This document shows, piece after piece, positions 45,843 through 54,268 of a DNA stretch of 64,000 bases. The notes below the pieces were generated by a model. That model searched no databases and was not told where the DNA came from. It saw only the letters and a list, made by a program, of their open reading frames with translations. Position 1 is the first letter of the stretch, and each line of letters opens with the position of its first letter. The translations under genes were made by a program, and so were the position numbers. This DNA is from QZKY01 sp942492925. Its GTDB lineage: Bacteria; Pseudomonadota; Gammaproteobacteria; Burkholderiales; Burkholderiaceae_D. The stretch lies in the NCBI GenBank assembly GCA_942492925.1, contig OW818641.1:1178001-1242000 (forward strand). The letters run 5' to 3'.

Positions 45843-46203
45843 AGGTGGCCAGCAGGATCAGTCCATCTTTCCCAGCCCGGACTTCGTGGTTTTCTCCAAC
45901 GGGCATGGTGCCCACTGTTCCCGGCGTGTAGGCAAGGCTTTTCCCTTCCAGCAGGGTTTCGCCCGAGCCTTCCAGCACCTGATGCAACTCCCATTGCGTG
46001 GCATGGTTGTGCTGGCCGATGGCGCAATGGGGAGCAATGCGCACGAGATGCAGGCTGATGTTTCCGCTGGTTTCTGAGCCCGTGACGAGATGTTTCATCG
46101 CGACGCCCTTGAAAACAGGGTGTTCGTTCCAGGGCAGATCTGCAATGGCTTTGTCGGTGTGGGGAAAGCGGGAAAGGCCGTTCATAAAGGATTGCGCGTT
46201 CAT
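45823..46203 (-). CDS. small cupin-domain protein
   Basis: A protein of 126 residues starting at ATG 46203 (MNAQSFMNGLSRFPHTDKAI). The cupin fold is shown by IGQHNHATQWELHQVLEG and PVGENHEVRAGKDGLI, giving metal-binding His and Glu residues. Single-domain cupins of this kind are often sugar or small-molecule binding proteins or dioxygenase-like enzymes. The gene converges with the AraC regulator and overlaps its end, so the two may regulate each other through antisense transcription. The function is unknown. Confidence 0.82.
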   Translation of the reverse strand: MNAQSFMNGLSRFPHTDKAIADLPWNEHPVFKGVAMKHLVTGSETSGNISLHLVRIAPHCAIGQHNHATQWELHQVLEGSGETLLEGKSLAYTPGTVGTMPVGENHEVRAGKDGLILLATFSPPLM

Positions 46204-46321
46204 GATTTTTCCTGTGAAGTGATTGGTACGGTTCCCAGTATCCGGTGATGAGGCAGGCCTGTATTGAACGATCTTGCGTAACATGTGCGTGGCAGATAGG
46301 GGTCAGCATCACTCAAAAAAC

Positions 46322-46357
46322 AAAAGCAGAAAATCTTTTACGATTTTCTGCTTTTTT
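46322..46357. terminator. strong bidirectional terminator
   Basis: AAAAGCAGAAAATC pairs perfectly over 14 bases with GATTTTCTGCTTTT around a six-base loop. A- and T-rich flanks make it work in both directions. It ends the aminotransferase transcript (-) before the cupin gene. Confidence 0.9.
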
Positions 46358-46391
46358 AATGGTCAACGCAGTGATGCGCGCTGTGATGACT

Positions 46392-47519
46392 TTACATGAC
46401 TTTGTTCAGCGCTTCTTCCAGTTTGGCAACGGTTTGATCCGGGCGATGGAGTTTTTCCAGACCGAACAGGCCGAGACGGAAGGTGCGGAAGGTGGGAGGT
46501 TCGTCGCATTGCAGCGGTACGCCGGAAGCGGTTTGCACACCGATGTTCAGGAATTTTTTGCCGGACTGGATGTCCGCGTCAGTCGTGTAGCTGACAACAA
46601 CGCCGGGTGCTTCGAAGCCTTTGGCAGCCACGCTTGGGAAACCCTTCTTGGCGAGGAGTTCGCGCACACGGCGGCCGAGTTCTTCCTGTTCCTTGCGCAC
46701 TTTGTCAAAGCCGTAAGCTTCGGTTTCCAGCATGACGTCGCGCAGGCTGGCGAGTGCATCGGTGGGCATGGTGGCGTGATAAGCGTGTCCGCCATTTTCA
46801 AACGCTTCCATGGTTTGCAGCCAGACTTTCAGGTCGCAGGCGAAGCTGGTGCTGGTGGTGGAATCGATCAAGGTGCGGGCGCGTTCGCTGAGTGCAACGA
46901 GTGCGCAGGAAGGGGTGGCGCTCCAGGTTTTTTGCGGCGCACTGATCAGCACATCGACATTGCATGCCACCATGTCGACCCAGATCGTGCCGGTGGCGAC
47001 GCAGTCAAGGACGAACAGGCCGTTGACTTCGCGCACGGCTTTGCCGATGGCTTGCAGATAGTCTTCAGGCAGGATGATGCCGGAGGCGGTTTCAACATGC
47101 GGTACAAACACCAGATCCGGTTTTTCTTTGCGAATGGTTGCGACAACTTCTTCAATCGGCGGCGGTGCAAAGGGGGCTTGCGGACTGTCGTTGATGGGCT
47201 TGGCTTTCAGGACGATGTTTTCGGAGGAAATCTGGCATTTTTCAAGGATCTGCGTCCAGCGGAAACTGAACCAGCCATTGCGGATGATCAGGCACTTCTT
47301 GTTCGTCGCAAATTGACGCGCGACGGCTTCCATGCCGAAGGTGCCGCTGCCCGGTACGACGACTGCGGATTTTGCGTTGTAAACTTTTTTCAGGATGCGA
47401 GAGATGTCTTTCATCACGCCCTGGAAGCGTTTGGACATATGGTTAAGGGCACGATCCGTATAAACGACTGAGTATTCGAGCAGACCATCCGGGTCCGGTT
47501 GTGGTAATAAAGCAGGCAC
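46392..47519 (-). CDS. class V aminotransferase (alanine-glyoxylate / serine-pyruvate type)
   Basis: A protein of 375 residues. GTG 47519 was chosen because AGGAG lies just upstream and the earlier TTG has no such site. PLP-enzyme features are visible: VVVPGSGTFGMEAVAR near residue 60, the Asp in FVLDCVATGT, and the Schiff-base lysine in LISAPQKTWSATPSCA. The C-terminus has FRLGLFGLEKLHRPD. Members transfer amino groups between alanine or serine and glyoxylate or pyruvate. The upstream 197 bases are AT-rich and probably hold the promoter shared divergently with the next gene. Confidence 0.9.
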   Translation of the reverse strand: MPALLPQPDPDGLLEYSVVYTDRALNHMSKRFQGVMKDISRILKKVYNAKSAVVVPGSGTFGMEAVARQFATNKKCLIIRNGWFSFRWTQILEKCQISSENIVLKAKPINDSPQAPFAPPPIEEVVATIRKEKPDLVFVPHVETASGIILPEDYLQAIGKAVREVNGLFVLDCVATGTIWVDMVACNVDVLISAPQKTWSATPSCALVALSERARTLIDSTTSTSFACDLKVWLQTMEAFENGGHAYHATMPTDALASLRDVMLETEAYGFDKVRKEQEELGRRVRELLAKKGFPSVAAKGFEAPGVVVSYTTDADIQSGKKFLNIGVQTASGVPLQCDEPPTFRTFRLGLFGLEKLHRPDQTVAKLEEALNKVM

Positions 47520-47716
47520 GTCAGTTCTCCTATTAGCTAACAATTTTTGCTACCCTTTTGGGGCACATCTTTAGAGGATAACGCTATTTCATATTTGTCC
47601 GCAAGCCTGTTGTGGTTTTGCAATGGGCCGCTAAATTGAAGGTTTTATAGCAACTATTAAGGGTTTTTGACCGATTTGTTGATGATGAGTTTTCAAAATA
47701 CGCAAAGGCCGATAGG

Positions 47717-48400
47717 ATGAACTATTTAACTCAAAGCCATTTCTCAGTGACAGACCGCAAGGTATTAATTGCAGGCGCATCCGGTTTGGTGGGACAGAGC
47801 CTTCTGCAAGGTTTGCTGGGGGATACCTCCGTTATGGAAGTACATGTGCTGAGCAGGCGTGTACTGGATATCCAGAATCCGAAGGTAACGGTGCATGTTA
47901 TCGATTTTGATGCGCTGCCAGCATTGCCCACGGTGGGGGAAGTGTATCTGGCCGTCGGCACGACGATCAAACAAGCCGGAAGCCAGGCGGCTTTTCGACA
48001 CATTGATCGGGATATCAATCTTGCCGTCGCCCAAGCCGCTCTGGCTGCGGGCGCCAGAAAAATCGCGCTGGTCAGTGCTATCGGAGCCGATTCAAAATCC
48101 AAGGTTTTCTACAATCGCGTGAAAGGCGAACTGGAAGATGCGTTGTCGAAGTTGGCAGTGGAAACGCTCGTCATTGCGCAACCATCGCTCTTGCTGGGTG
48201 ATCGCAAACGTATGGGGCAGCCACGGCGTGCTGGAGAAAAAATCGGTGAAATCATCTTTGGTTTGCTTGGCCCACTTATTACCAAGAAGTATCATCCTAT
48301 TGATGCTGCGCGCGTGGCGGGCGCCATGCTGGCGGCGATGCGAACTGCGCAAGGGCGAATCATCCTTTCATCTGAAGCTATGCAGGCGTTTGCCCATTAG
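47717..48400 (+). CDS. NAD(P)-binding Rossmann-fold protein (TIP30-like)
   Basis: A protein of 227 residues of the atypical short-chain dehydrogenase group. The nucleotide-binding loop VLIAGASGLVGQSLLQGLL lies at about residues 16-34. VSAIGADSKSKVFYNRVKGELE carries the YNRxK catalytic-like motif. Relatives include TIP30/HTATIP2 and YwnB-type proteins. The substrate is unknown. It is transcribed divergently from the aminotransferase and followed by a small membrane protein. Confidence 0.82.
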   Translation: MNYLTQSHFSVTDRKVLIAGASGLVGQSLLQGLLGDTSVMEVHVLSRRVLDIQNPKVTVHVIDFDALPALPTVGEVYLAVGTTIKQAGSQAAFRHIDRDINLAVAQAALAAGARKIALVSAIGADSKSKVFYNRVKGELEDALSKLAVETLVIAQPSLLLGDRKRMGQPRRAGEKIGEIIFGLLGPLITKKYHPIDAARVAGAMLAAMRTAQGRIILSSEAMQAFAH

Positions 48401-48459
48401 TTTGCCTGAGTTAAAATATCTGACGTGATGGAATGATTAGGGAGTGGATAGGGGTAGTA

Positions 48460-48951
48460 ATGCATAACGTCGGTTGGTATTTTGCAGTGGGGTGTGTGTG
48501 TGGCGTTCTGGTTTACTGGAAGATGCACGCGAACTACCTGATGTTTTTTCTGTCACTGCCGGGCACCGTGGCGCATGAGTTGTGCCATTACCTTGTTGCG
48601 CTGGTCACGCGTTCCAGGCCGTCGCATTTCACGATTTTCCCCAAAAGAGTCAAAGGCGGGTGGGAACTGGGCAGCGTGCGGTTTGTGCCGGGGCTGTTTA
48701 CTGGCGGGTTCGTTGCCCTGGCGCCGTTGTACCTGATGCCGCCGATTGCTTATGCAGCGTATTACTTCTCCGGTCAGATGAACGTGTACTGGCAGGTGGG
48801 GCTGGGTTATCTTGCCGGGCTCGCGACCGGATTCATGTGGCCGTCGAGTGTGGACTGGAAGGTGGCGTGGTTTCGGCCTGTTGGCACCGTTCTATTTTTT
48901 TTGATGGTGGCGGGAGGTGTCTATGCGCATTACCACTTTTACTGGCGCTAA
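48460..48951 (+). CDS. membrane protein with HExxH motif (M50-like)
   Basis: A protein of 163 residues from ATG 48460, preceded by TAGGGGTAGTA; an earlier ATG at 48433 is also in frame. About four hydrophobic helices are visible. The motif TVAHELCHYLVAL lies within the second helix, giving HExxH, as in zinc metalloproteases of the site-2 protease (M50) type. The third metal ligand cannot be placed with certainty, though SSVDWKVAW may serve. Activity is therefore only suspected. The 3' end overlaps the convergent esterase gene by 4 bases. Confidence 0.7.
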   Translation: MHNVGWYFAVGCVCGVLVYWKMHANYLMFFLSLPGTVAHELCHYLVALVTRSRPSHFTIFPKRVKGGWELGSVRFVPGLFTGGFVALAPLYLMPPIAYAAYYFSGQMNVYWQVGLGYLAGLATGFMWPSSVDWKVAWFRPVGTVLFFLMVAGGVYAHYHFYWR

Positions 48952-49814
48952 CCTGTCCTTTTCGCGTGGGTGACTTTTCCCACGAGTGTCATCATTCTCG
49001 TCATCATGTCCGCGATTTCTTTTTTCCCCCACTCGCCGATGGCGTGGCCCATGCCGGGATACATGACGGCTTCGGCTGATCCGCCACGTTCGACGTAAAA
49101 ATCCTTGGTGCGTCTGGCGGTGCCCGAGGGAACACGCGGATCGCTTGCGCCCTGAAAGAACAGCGTGGGGGGCAAATCGACCACCTCGTCGCGCTCCAGA
49201 ATCAGTGGGGGAGAAGCTTCGCGCATGCAGGCTTCCGTGCCAAAGTAGGCATCGTGGCACATCAGGATGTCGCGGTCGCCATTCCCTTGCGCCATCCTGT
49301 ATCGCGCCAGCGGATCGAGTACGCCGGAGCAGGTAATGACGAATGCCAGTCTTGCATCGATATGGTCAGCGCCTTCCAGTGGAGTGGCGGCATAGCGCGT
49401 ATCGAAGGGGCGCAGCGCAGAGAGCAGAATCAGATGCCCGCCGCTAGAAACGCCGAGCCCGCCCACAGCGCTGGGATCGATGGAAAATTCCGATGCGTGC
49501 AGTTTCACCCATCGCGTCGCATAGTTGATGTCGATGAGCGAGGACGGATAGGGATCGCGCGGCGCCATGCGGAAATCGATAGCAATCACGACGATGCCGA
49601 ACGACGCGATGTAATCGGCAAAGCCTTGCGTCGCGGTGCGGTCGCCCGATACCCACGCGCCGCCATGTACGCAGATCACGGCCGGAAACGGGCCGTCACC
49701 TTGCGGACGGTACACCAGCGCGCGCAGCGTGCGGCCATCGATGGTACGGTAGGGGAGGTCATCTATTTTGACTGAGTAAGCTGGCTGCTTTGTGGGAGTC
49801 GCTGTGGGGGACAT
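48948..49814 (-). CDS. alpha/beta hydrolase, HSL-type esterase
   Basis: A protein of 288 residues starting at ATG 49814; the reading frame is open further upstream but that part overlaps the divergent gene at 49971 and has no similarity. The oxyanion motif ICVHGGAWVSGD, the nucleophile elbow GVSSGGHL, and the late Asp and His (SDPRVP, GMGHAIGEW) fit hormone-sensitive-lipase-type carboxylesterases. No signal peptide is seen. The natural ester is unknown. It is divergent from the isochorismatase-like gene across 156 bases. Confidence 0.88.
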   Translation of the reverse strand: MSPTATPTKQPAYSVKIDDLPYRTIDGRTLRALVYRPQGDGPFPAVICVHGGAWVSGDRTATQGFADYIASFGIVVIAIDFRMAPRDPYPSSLIDINYATRWVKLHASEFSIDPSAVGGLGVSSGGHLILLSALRPFDTRYAATPLEGADHIDARLAFVITCSGVLDPLARYRMAQGNGDRDILMCHDAYFGTEACMREASPPLILERDEVVDLPPTLFFQGASDPRVPSGTARRTKDFYVERGGSAEAVMYPGMGHAIGEWGKKEIADMMTRMMTLVGKVTHAKRTG

Positions 49815-49970
49815 TGCGGGGCGTTGGCTGAGTGAAGGTTGGGTGAATCGTTCGAATCCGGTGTTGCAGGACGAGAATTTAACATGAAAATCGTGCTTGC
49901 CGGAATGCGCCATATAATGTCGAAGTAGACATGAAGAGTTCTGTTTTTCCTTGAAGGATTGGAGGAGATT

Positions 49971-50600
49971 ATGTTCACTCGAATCGCAATGGCAGCGCTT
50001 GTTTTGATTGTTTCGACTAAGGTTGCAACAGCACAAAGCCTTATTGATTCGTGGGGACAGATCAAGGCGCCGCCCGTGCCAATTCTCTCGTCTCCGACGG
50101 TGAAGGCCAGCGAAACGGCTTTGTTGTTGCTGGACATTGAAGAAGCAACCTGCAACATGGAGCGACGCCCGCGTTGCGTGGCTGCCGTACCGACTGTGGC
50201 CGCATTCCTGAAAAAAGCGCGTAAGGCCAGGATGCCTATTTTTCATAGCAACACCATGCGCGGATCGCGCGCTACCTTTTTGCTACAGGTCGCACCGAGA
50301 GATGACGAACCTGTCGTTCAATCGACGGTTAACAAATTTTTCAGAACGAAGCTCGATGATCATCTGAAAGCGAAGGATATCAAGACGGTGATCGTGTGCG
50401 GAACGGCGGCGTCTGGTGCGGTACTGCATACGGCAACCGCTGCCGCCCAGTACGGCTACAATGTGATTCTGCCGGTGGATTGCGTGACGGGCGGGAGTTT
50501 GTACGAGGAACAGGCCGTGGTGTGGAGCCTGATCAACGGTCCCGGCACAATGCGCGTACTGACCCCGGCAACGCTGGACACAATCAGAATTGAAAAATAA
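49971..50600 (+). CDS. secreted isochorismatase-family hydrolase
   Basis: A protein of 209 residues; ATG 49971 has GGAGGAG upstream. An N-terminal signal peptide (MFTRIAMAALVLIVSTKVATAQ) would send it to the periplasm, which is unusual for this family. The catalytic Asp is in ALLLLDIEEATC, and the Lys is in VNKFFRTKL. At the position where nicotinamidases carry the nucleophilic Cys, the sequence reads GTAASGAVLHTA with Gly, as in true isochorismatases. The substrate is unknown. It forms an operon with the rhodanese gene 34 bases downstream. Confidence 0.83.
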   Translation: MFTRIAMAALVLIVSTKVATAQSLIDSWGQIKAPPVPILSSPTVKASETALLLLDIEEATCNMERRPRCVAAVPTVAAFLKKARKARMPIFHSNTMRGSRATFLLQVAPRDDEPVVQSTVNKFFRTKLDDHLKAKDIKTVIVCGTAASGAVLHTATAAAQYGYNVILPVDCVTGGSLYEEQAVVWSLINGPGTMRVLTPATLDTIRIEK

Positions 50601-50634
50601 CGCCAGCGACTGTTAGTTACAATAAAAAATCATC

Positions 50635-51033
50635 ATGACCATCACCAAAGGATACAAACAGCTGATTGCCGATGCGCGCGCCAAGGTGCGCACGCTGACG
50701 TTGGATGAAGCTAAGGCAAAGTTCGGTGATCAGAATGTCGTCTTCGTGGACATTCGCGATGTGCGAGAGCTGGAACGTGACGGCATGATTCCTGGTGCCT
50801 TCCACGCGCCGCGTGGCATGCTGGAATTTTGGGTCGATCCCGAAAGTCCGTACCATCGGGATATTTTTGGACAGGACAAGGAATTCATTTTGTATTGCGC
50901 GTCGGCGTGGCGCTCCAGTCTGGCGGCTGCGGCATTGTACGAGATGGGGATGACCACCATTGCGCATCTCGACGGCGGTTTCAGCGCGTGGAAGGAAGCC
51001 GGGCATCCTGTTGGCGAAAGAAAAAAGGCATGA
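50635..51033 (+). CDS. rhodanese-domain sulfurtransferase
   Basis: A protein of 132 residues forming one rhodanese domain. The substrate loop with active cysteine is YCASAWRS, and FVDIRDVRELERDGMIPGAF is the CH2A-like start segment. HLDGGFSAWKEAGHP closes the domain. It has no signal peptide, so it acts in the cytoplasm. It belongs to a three-gene operon with the isochorismatase-like gene upstream and a small protein 16 bases downstream. Confidence 0.9.
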   Translation: MTITKGYKQLIADARAKVRTLTLDEAKAKFGDQNVVFVDIRDVRELERDGMIPGAFHAPRGMLEFWVDPESPYHRDIFGQDKEFILYCASAWRSSLAAAALYEMGMTTIAHLDGGFSAWKEAGHPVGERKKA

Positions 51034-51049
51034 TAACCAGCAGGAGAAA

Positions 51050-51355
51050 ATGTTGACCAACCCGATTCGCCCTTCCCTCACACACAGCATCGATCTCACC
51101 GGCGAAGATGCCGATGCATTGGCCATGGTGTGCGACGATCCGGCCAGCGGGCAATCGCTCCGCTTTGCGACCGTTGACGGACGGCAGGTCGTCACTTATT
51201 CCTGTCAGCTCGGAGGAATAACGCACCAGGTCACATTGAACGATGAGGAAGCGGCAGAACTCACCGCGTGGCGAAACAACGGTCGGCGAACGAGTTACTG
51301 GGATTGGCCAGGATGGGATGCCGTCAAGGCGCGAGCCCATCCCGTTTCAAAATGA
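51050..51355 (+). CDS. hypothetical protein, 101 residues
   Basis: I do not recognise a family. ATG 51050 has CAGGAG five bases upstream; the frame is open earlier but overlaps the rhodanese gene. The product is acidic (ITHQVTLNDEEAAELTAW), has no signal peptide, and ends with tryptophan-rich SYWDWPGWDAVKA. It is translated in an operon with the rhodanese. Its end lies 3 bases from the convergent YhcH-family gene. Confidence 0.65.
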   Translation: MLTNPIRPSLTHSIDLTGEDADALAMVCDDPASGQSLRFATVDGRQVVTYSCQLGGITHQVTLNDEEAAELTAWRNNGRRTSYWDWPGWDAVKARAHPVSK

Positions 51356-51358
51356 GGC

Positions 51359-51805
51359 TCAGGCTTCCACCGGAATCTTGAAAACGATTTTTCGGATCGT
51401 GTCTGCAGTGTGTTTGATGCAGGGGCGATGCGCATCGTTCGGTGCGAAAATCGCGAAGGTGCCGGCATTCATGACGAGCACATTGCTGGCCGAGGTCTGC
51501 GTCGCAAAAAACTCGATGTCCGGTTCGTAGCCCGTGCTTTCACGCACATCGGACAGCGGGAGCACTTCAATGATTTCATTTCCGCTCACGATGTATTGCA
51601 GGTCGGTATAAACCCGGTGCGCTTCGAACTTCCCGCCGTCGCCGGGCGCGTATTCGCTGACGCTGGCGGAAATGCCTGCGCCGACCAAATGATTCCCAAG
51701 CGAAAGGGTTGCCGTATCGTTTTCCGCGAGGAAGGCTTCGATCAGCGCAAGGCGTTTGTCGTACGCGAGGTATTGGTTGAGGTTGTCGATAGTGTCGAAA
51801 ATCAT
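51359..51805 (-). CDS. YhcH/YjgK/YiaL family protein
   Basis: A protein of 148 residues with the beta-barrel (cupin-like) fold of the YhcH/NanQ/EbgC family. Typical segments are YAPGDGGKFEAHRVYTDLQY and MNAGTFAIFAPNDAHRP. Members open or anomerise sugars such as N-acetylneuraminate or work near beta-galactosidase. It starts 14 bases after the iron-dependent alcohol dehydrogenase and is probably translated from the same mRNA. The sugar is unknown. Confidence 0.87.
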   Translation of the reverse strand: MIFDTIDNLNQYLAYDKRLALIEAFLAENDTATLSLGNHLVGAGISASVSEYAPGDGGKFEAHRVYTDLQYIVSGNEIIEVLPLSDVRESTGYEPDIEFFATQTSASNVLVMNAGTFAIFAPNDAHRPCIKHTADTIRKIVFKIPVEA

Positions 51806-51819
51806 GATCTGTCTTCGTT

Positions 51820-53007
51820 TTACAAGGCCGTGCGCAGCATGTTGACGATGTCCTTTTCATCCATCGGCGGACGCGCGACCAGTCGTCCCTGCTCGTCCGG
51901 TAAAACACGCAGCGTGTCTTGTGCGTAACGCTGGAGCAGCGCATCGCCGATTTTCACTTCGGAGAATTTCGTCGGGCAACCGTTGGTGCGCAGGAAGGCT
52001 TCGAATTGATCGATGCCAGCCAGCGCGCAGTCGAGGTCGTCCGCCCGTTTTGGCTGCAACCCGAAAATCCGCTGCGCGAATTGCGCAAAACGAGCCGGAC
52101 GGTGTTTTGCTGCAAAGCGCATCCAGGCCGGATTGACGATGGCCAGACCCGCACCGTGCGCGATGTCGTGATGTGCGGAGATCACGTGCTCGATCATGTG
52201 CACCGGATAACCGGATTCGACACCGGCTTGCACCCAGCCGTTCAATGCGACAACGGAAGCCCATTGCACTTGCGCGCGCGCTTCGAGATCGTTGCCATTG
52301 GCAACGGCTTTCGGTCCCCATTCGATGGCCGTCTGGATGACGCCTTCGGCAAAACGATCTTGCAGCGGCGTGCCATCCGGGCCGTTGAAGTAACTTTCCG
52401 TCACGTGGGTGATCAGATCGCACACACCGTAAGCGGTCTGGTCTTTCGGCACGCTGAGCGTCAGTTCAGGATCGACCAGCGCAACTTTCGGAAAGAGCGG
52501 GTCGGCGATCACGAAAGATTTCACCGTGGTCTTTTCGTTGGTGATGACGGCCCCGGCATTCATTTCGGAACCGGTGGCAGCCAGCGTGGGCACGGTGATG
52601 AGGGGCAGGGCGCGGGTCGGCACGTGCGGCGCGGCCTGACCGTGATAAATCATGTCCCATGGATCGCCGGAGTAAAAGACGGCGGCGGCCATGACTTTGG
52701 CGGCATCCATGGTGCTGCCGCCGCCCAGTGCAATGACCACGTCGCATTTCTCATCGCGCGCGAACTGTGCGCCACGAATAACGGTGGCGTTGCGCGGATT
52801 GGGTTCAACGCCCGTGCATTCAACGTAAGAGACGCCTGCCGCTTTCAAACTGGCCACGGCCCGATCAAAGGTGCCGTTGCGTTTGACGCTGCCGCCGCCC
52901 ATGACGAGCAGCGCGCGTTTGCCGTGCGCGGCGGTGACTTCGCCCAATCGCTTCAGCACGCCAGCGCCAAAGACGAGACGTGTCGGATTCTGAAATTCGA
53001 AATGCAT
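51820..53007 (-). CDS. iron-containing alcohol dehydrogenase
   Basis: A protein of 395 residues with AGGAG before the ATG. It belongs to the YqhD/butanol dehydrogenase branch of group III alcohol dehydrogenases. The nucleotide-binding stretch ALLVMGGGSVKRNG and IALGGGSTMDAAK are present. Metal ligands lie in the His-rich stretch HMIEHVISAHHDIAHG plus an Asp in DLITHVTES. Such enzymes reduce aldehydes with NAD(P)H. A signal-peptide RidA homolog lies 40 bases upstream and YhcH 14 bases downstream, forming an operon. Confidence 0.93.
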   Translation of the reverse strand: MHFEFQNPTRLVFGAGVLKRLGEVTAAHGKRALLVMGGGSVKRNGTFDRAVASLKAAGVSYVECTGVEPNPRNATVIRGAQFARDEKCDVVIALGGGSTMDAAKVMAAAVFYSGDPWDMIYHGQAAPHVPTRALPLITVPTLAATGSEMNAGAVITNEKTTVKSFVIADPLFPKVALVDPELTLSVPKDQTAYGVCDLITHVTESYFNGPDGTPLQDRFAEGVIQTAIEWGPKAVANGNDLEARAQVQWASVVALNGWVQAGVESGYPVHMIEHVISAHHDIAHGAGLAIVNPAWMRFAAKHRPARFAQFAQRIFGLQPKRADDLDCALAGIDQFEAFLRTNGCPTKFSEVKIGDALLQRYAQDTLRVLPDEQGRLVARPPMDEKDIVNMLRTAL

Positions 53008-53047
53008 ACGTTTCTCCTTTTATCCCAATGATTCGTGAGGATCCCGA

Positions 53048-53596
53048 TTATTCGAGTTCGGCGATCAATTCAATTTCAACACAGGCGCCGAGCGGAAGTT
53101 GTGCGACACCGAATGCTGAACGTGCATGCTTGCCTTTATCGCCGAAAAGTTCGATCAATATTTTCGATGCGCCATTGGCTACCAGATGATGTTGTGTGAA
53201 ATCGCCGGTGGAATTGACCATGATGACGACTTTGACAATACGCTTGACTTTGTTGAGGTCGCCGCCTGCTGCCGCTTGCAGCGTGGCGAGGAGATCAATG
53301 ACCGCGCTGCGGGCGGCTTCTTGGCCTTCTGCGGCACGCATGTTTTTGCCGAGTTGTCCCACCCAGGGCTTGCCGTTTTTCTTGGCAATATGGCCCGACA
53401 GGTAAACAGTTTTATCTACGCGCGCGTACATTGCATAAGAAGCGACGGGTGTGGCAACGGACGGCAGTTCGATGTTCAGCTTTTTGAGTTGGTCGTTTAC
53501 GGATGATGGCGGTGTTTGGGCATGGGCGTGTGTCGCGACGGCTGCCACAACGTAAATGGCAATCATCAACATGTGTTTTAAACGGATAAGGCGCAT
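53048..53596 (-). CDS. exported RidA/YjgF-family protein
   Basis: A protein of 182 residues. An N-terminal signal peptide (hydrophobic stretch ending AVATHAHAQT) would export it, which is unusual because RidA proteins are normally cytoplasmic deaminases of 2-aminoacrylate. The RidA core is seen as KTVYLSGHIAKKNGKPWVG, LGKNMRAAEGQEAARSAV and the end LPLGACVEIELIAEL. The classical RidA arginine before a C-terminal Glu is not apparent, so enamine hydrolysis is doubtful. It is the first gene of an operon with the alcohol dehydrogenase. Confidence 0.85.
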   Translation of the reverse strand: MRLIRLKHMLMIAIYVVAAVATHAHAQTPPSSVNDQLKKLNIELPSVATPVASYAMYARVDKTVYLSGHIAKKNGKPWVGQLGKNMRAAEGQEAARSAVIDLLATLQAAAGGDLNKVKRIVKVVIMVNSTGDFTQHHLVANGASKILIELFGDKGKHARSAFGVAQLPLGACVEIELIAELE

Positions 53597-54034
53597 AGGC
53601 CCCTTTCTTTTTCGCCATTCGGAATGGCGTTAAGGTGTATCGACACGGAATAGCTGTGCACGTCCACAGCCATTATACGGCCGAGTGCGTCTTGTCATTC
53701 TCCGCCAAGGAGCGAACGATTGTTTTATCTTCGCTTGAAAGTGCGTTCAAAAAATTATCCACGGTTTGTGTGCCCAGCCCTGTGGAGAAGTTTGGGATAC
53801 ACGTTGTAAGGTCTTGATTGGAAAAGACGAATCAGCATTGTGCGAAAAATAGTCTTTCAGGGATGTCGCGCTTTTTTCAGGTTTGTTCTGATTTACAGGC
53901 TACTGGCGCGACAGATATTCCTATTTGGCTGAAGAGTTTGGAGCATCGTCACAGTCTTGCTCACGCTCGGCATCTCGTGGCCGTCGGTATCATGCCGCTG
54001 AGGTTGTGGGTCGGCCGACGCGGGCGACACCGCT
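53597..54034. other. gene-poor region after the RidA operon start
   Basis: These 438 bases have no reading frame I can support. A short frame at 53818-54066 overlaps the small gene on the other strand and resembles nothing. A single DnaA-like site, TTATCCACG, occurs at 53755-53763. The area also holds the promoter of the ridA operon, but no clear boxes stand out. Confidence 0.4.
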
Positions 54035-54256
54035 TCAAATGGAAAGACGGGCGGGCGGCGGTGTGAGGAAGGGCAATAGCCGACGCAAGACCATGCGACG
54101 GCAAGCACTGTAAAAAGCGCGTTCAAGACGTTTCGGATCGGTGCTGATGTACCAGATGCCGTGTTCGTCGAGCACGGCGCTGACTTGGTACTTGCCGTTG
54201 CGCAGCGAAAGCCAACCACGTTGGCGGCCCCATAAACTGAAAATTTCGGTTGTCAT
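54035..54256 (-). CDS. small SOS-operon protein, 73 residues, unknown
   Basis: Unrecognised. The ATG at 54256 has AGAGGAG seven bases upstream. The product is basic, with TTEIFSLWGRQRGWLSL near the start and a C-terminal RRMVLRRLLPFLTPPPARL. It has no signal peptide and is not clearly membranous. It is the second gene of an operon whose promoter contains a LexA box, so it is likely induced by DNA damage. Its small size and company resemble phage or plasmid accessory genes, but no homolog can be named. Confidence 0.6.
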   Translation of the reverse strand: MTTEIFSLWGRQRGWLSLRNGKYQVSAVLDEHGIWYISTDPKRLERAFYSACRRMVLRRLLPFLTPPPARLSI

Positions 54257-54268
54257 GTTCAACTCCTC

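Noticed and set aside
46245..47471. 408-residue open frame on the + strand
   Set aside because: Antisense to the class V aminotransferase, which has clear PLP motifs. No ribosome binding site or family features in the + frame.
51919..53031. 370-residue open frame on the + strand
   Set aside because: Antisense to the iron-containing alcohol dehydrogenase.
53755..53763. DnaA-box-like TTATCCACG
   Set aside because: Single site with one mismatch and no cluster, so not evidence for an origin.
53818..54066. 82-residue + strand frame
   Set aside because: Overlaps the small SOS gene on the other strand and has no signs of translation.
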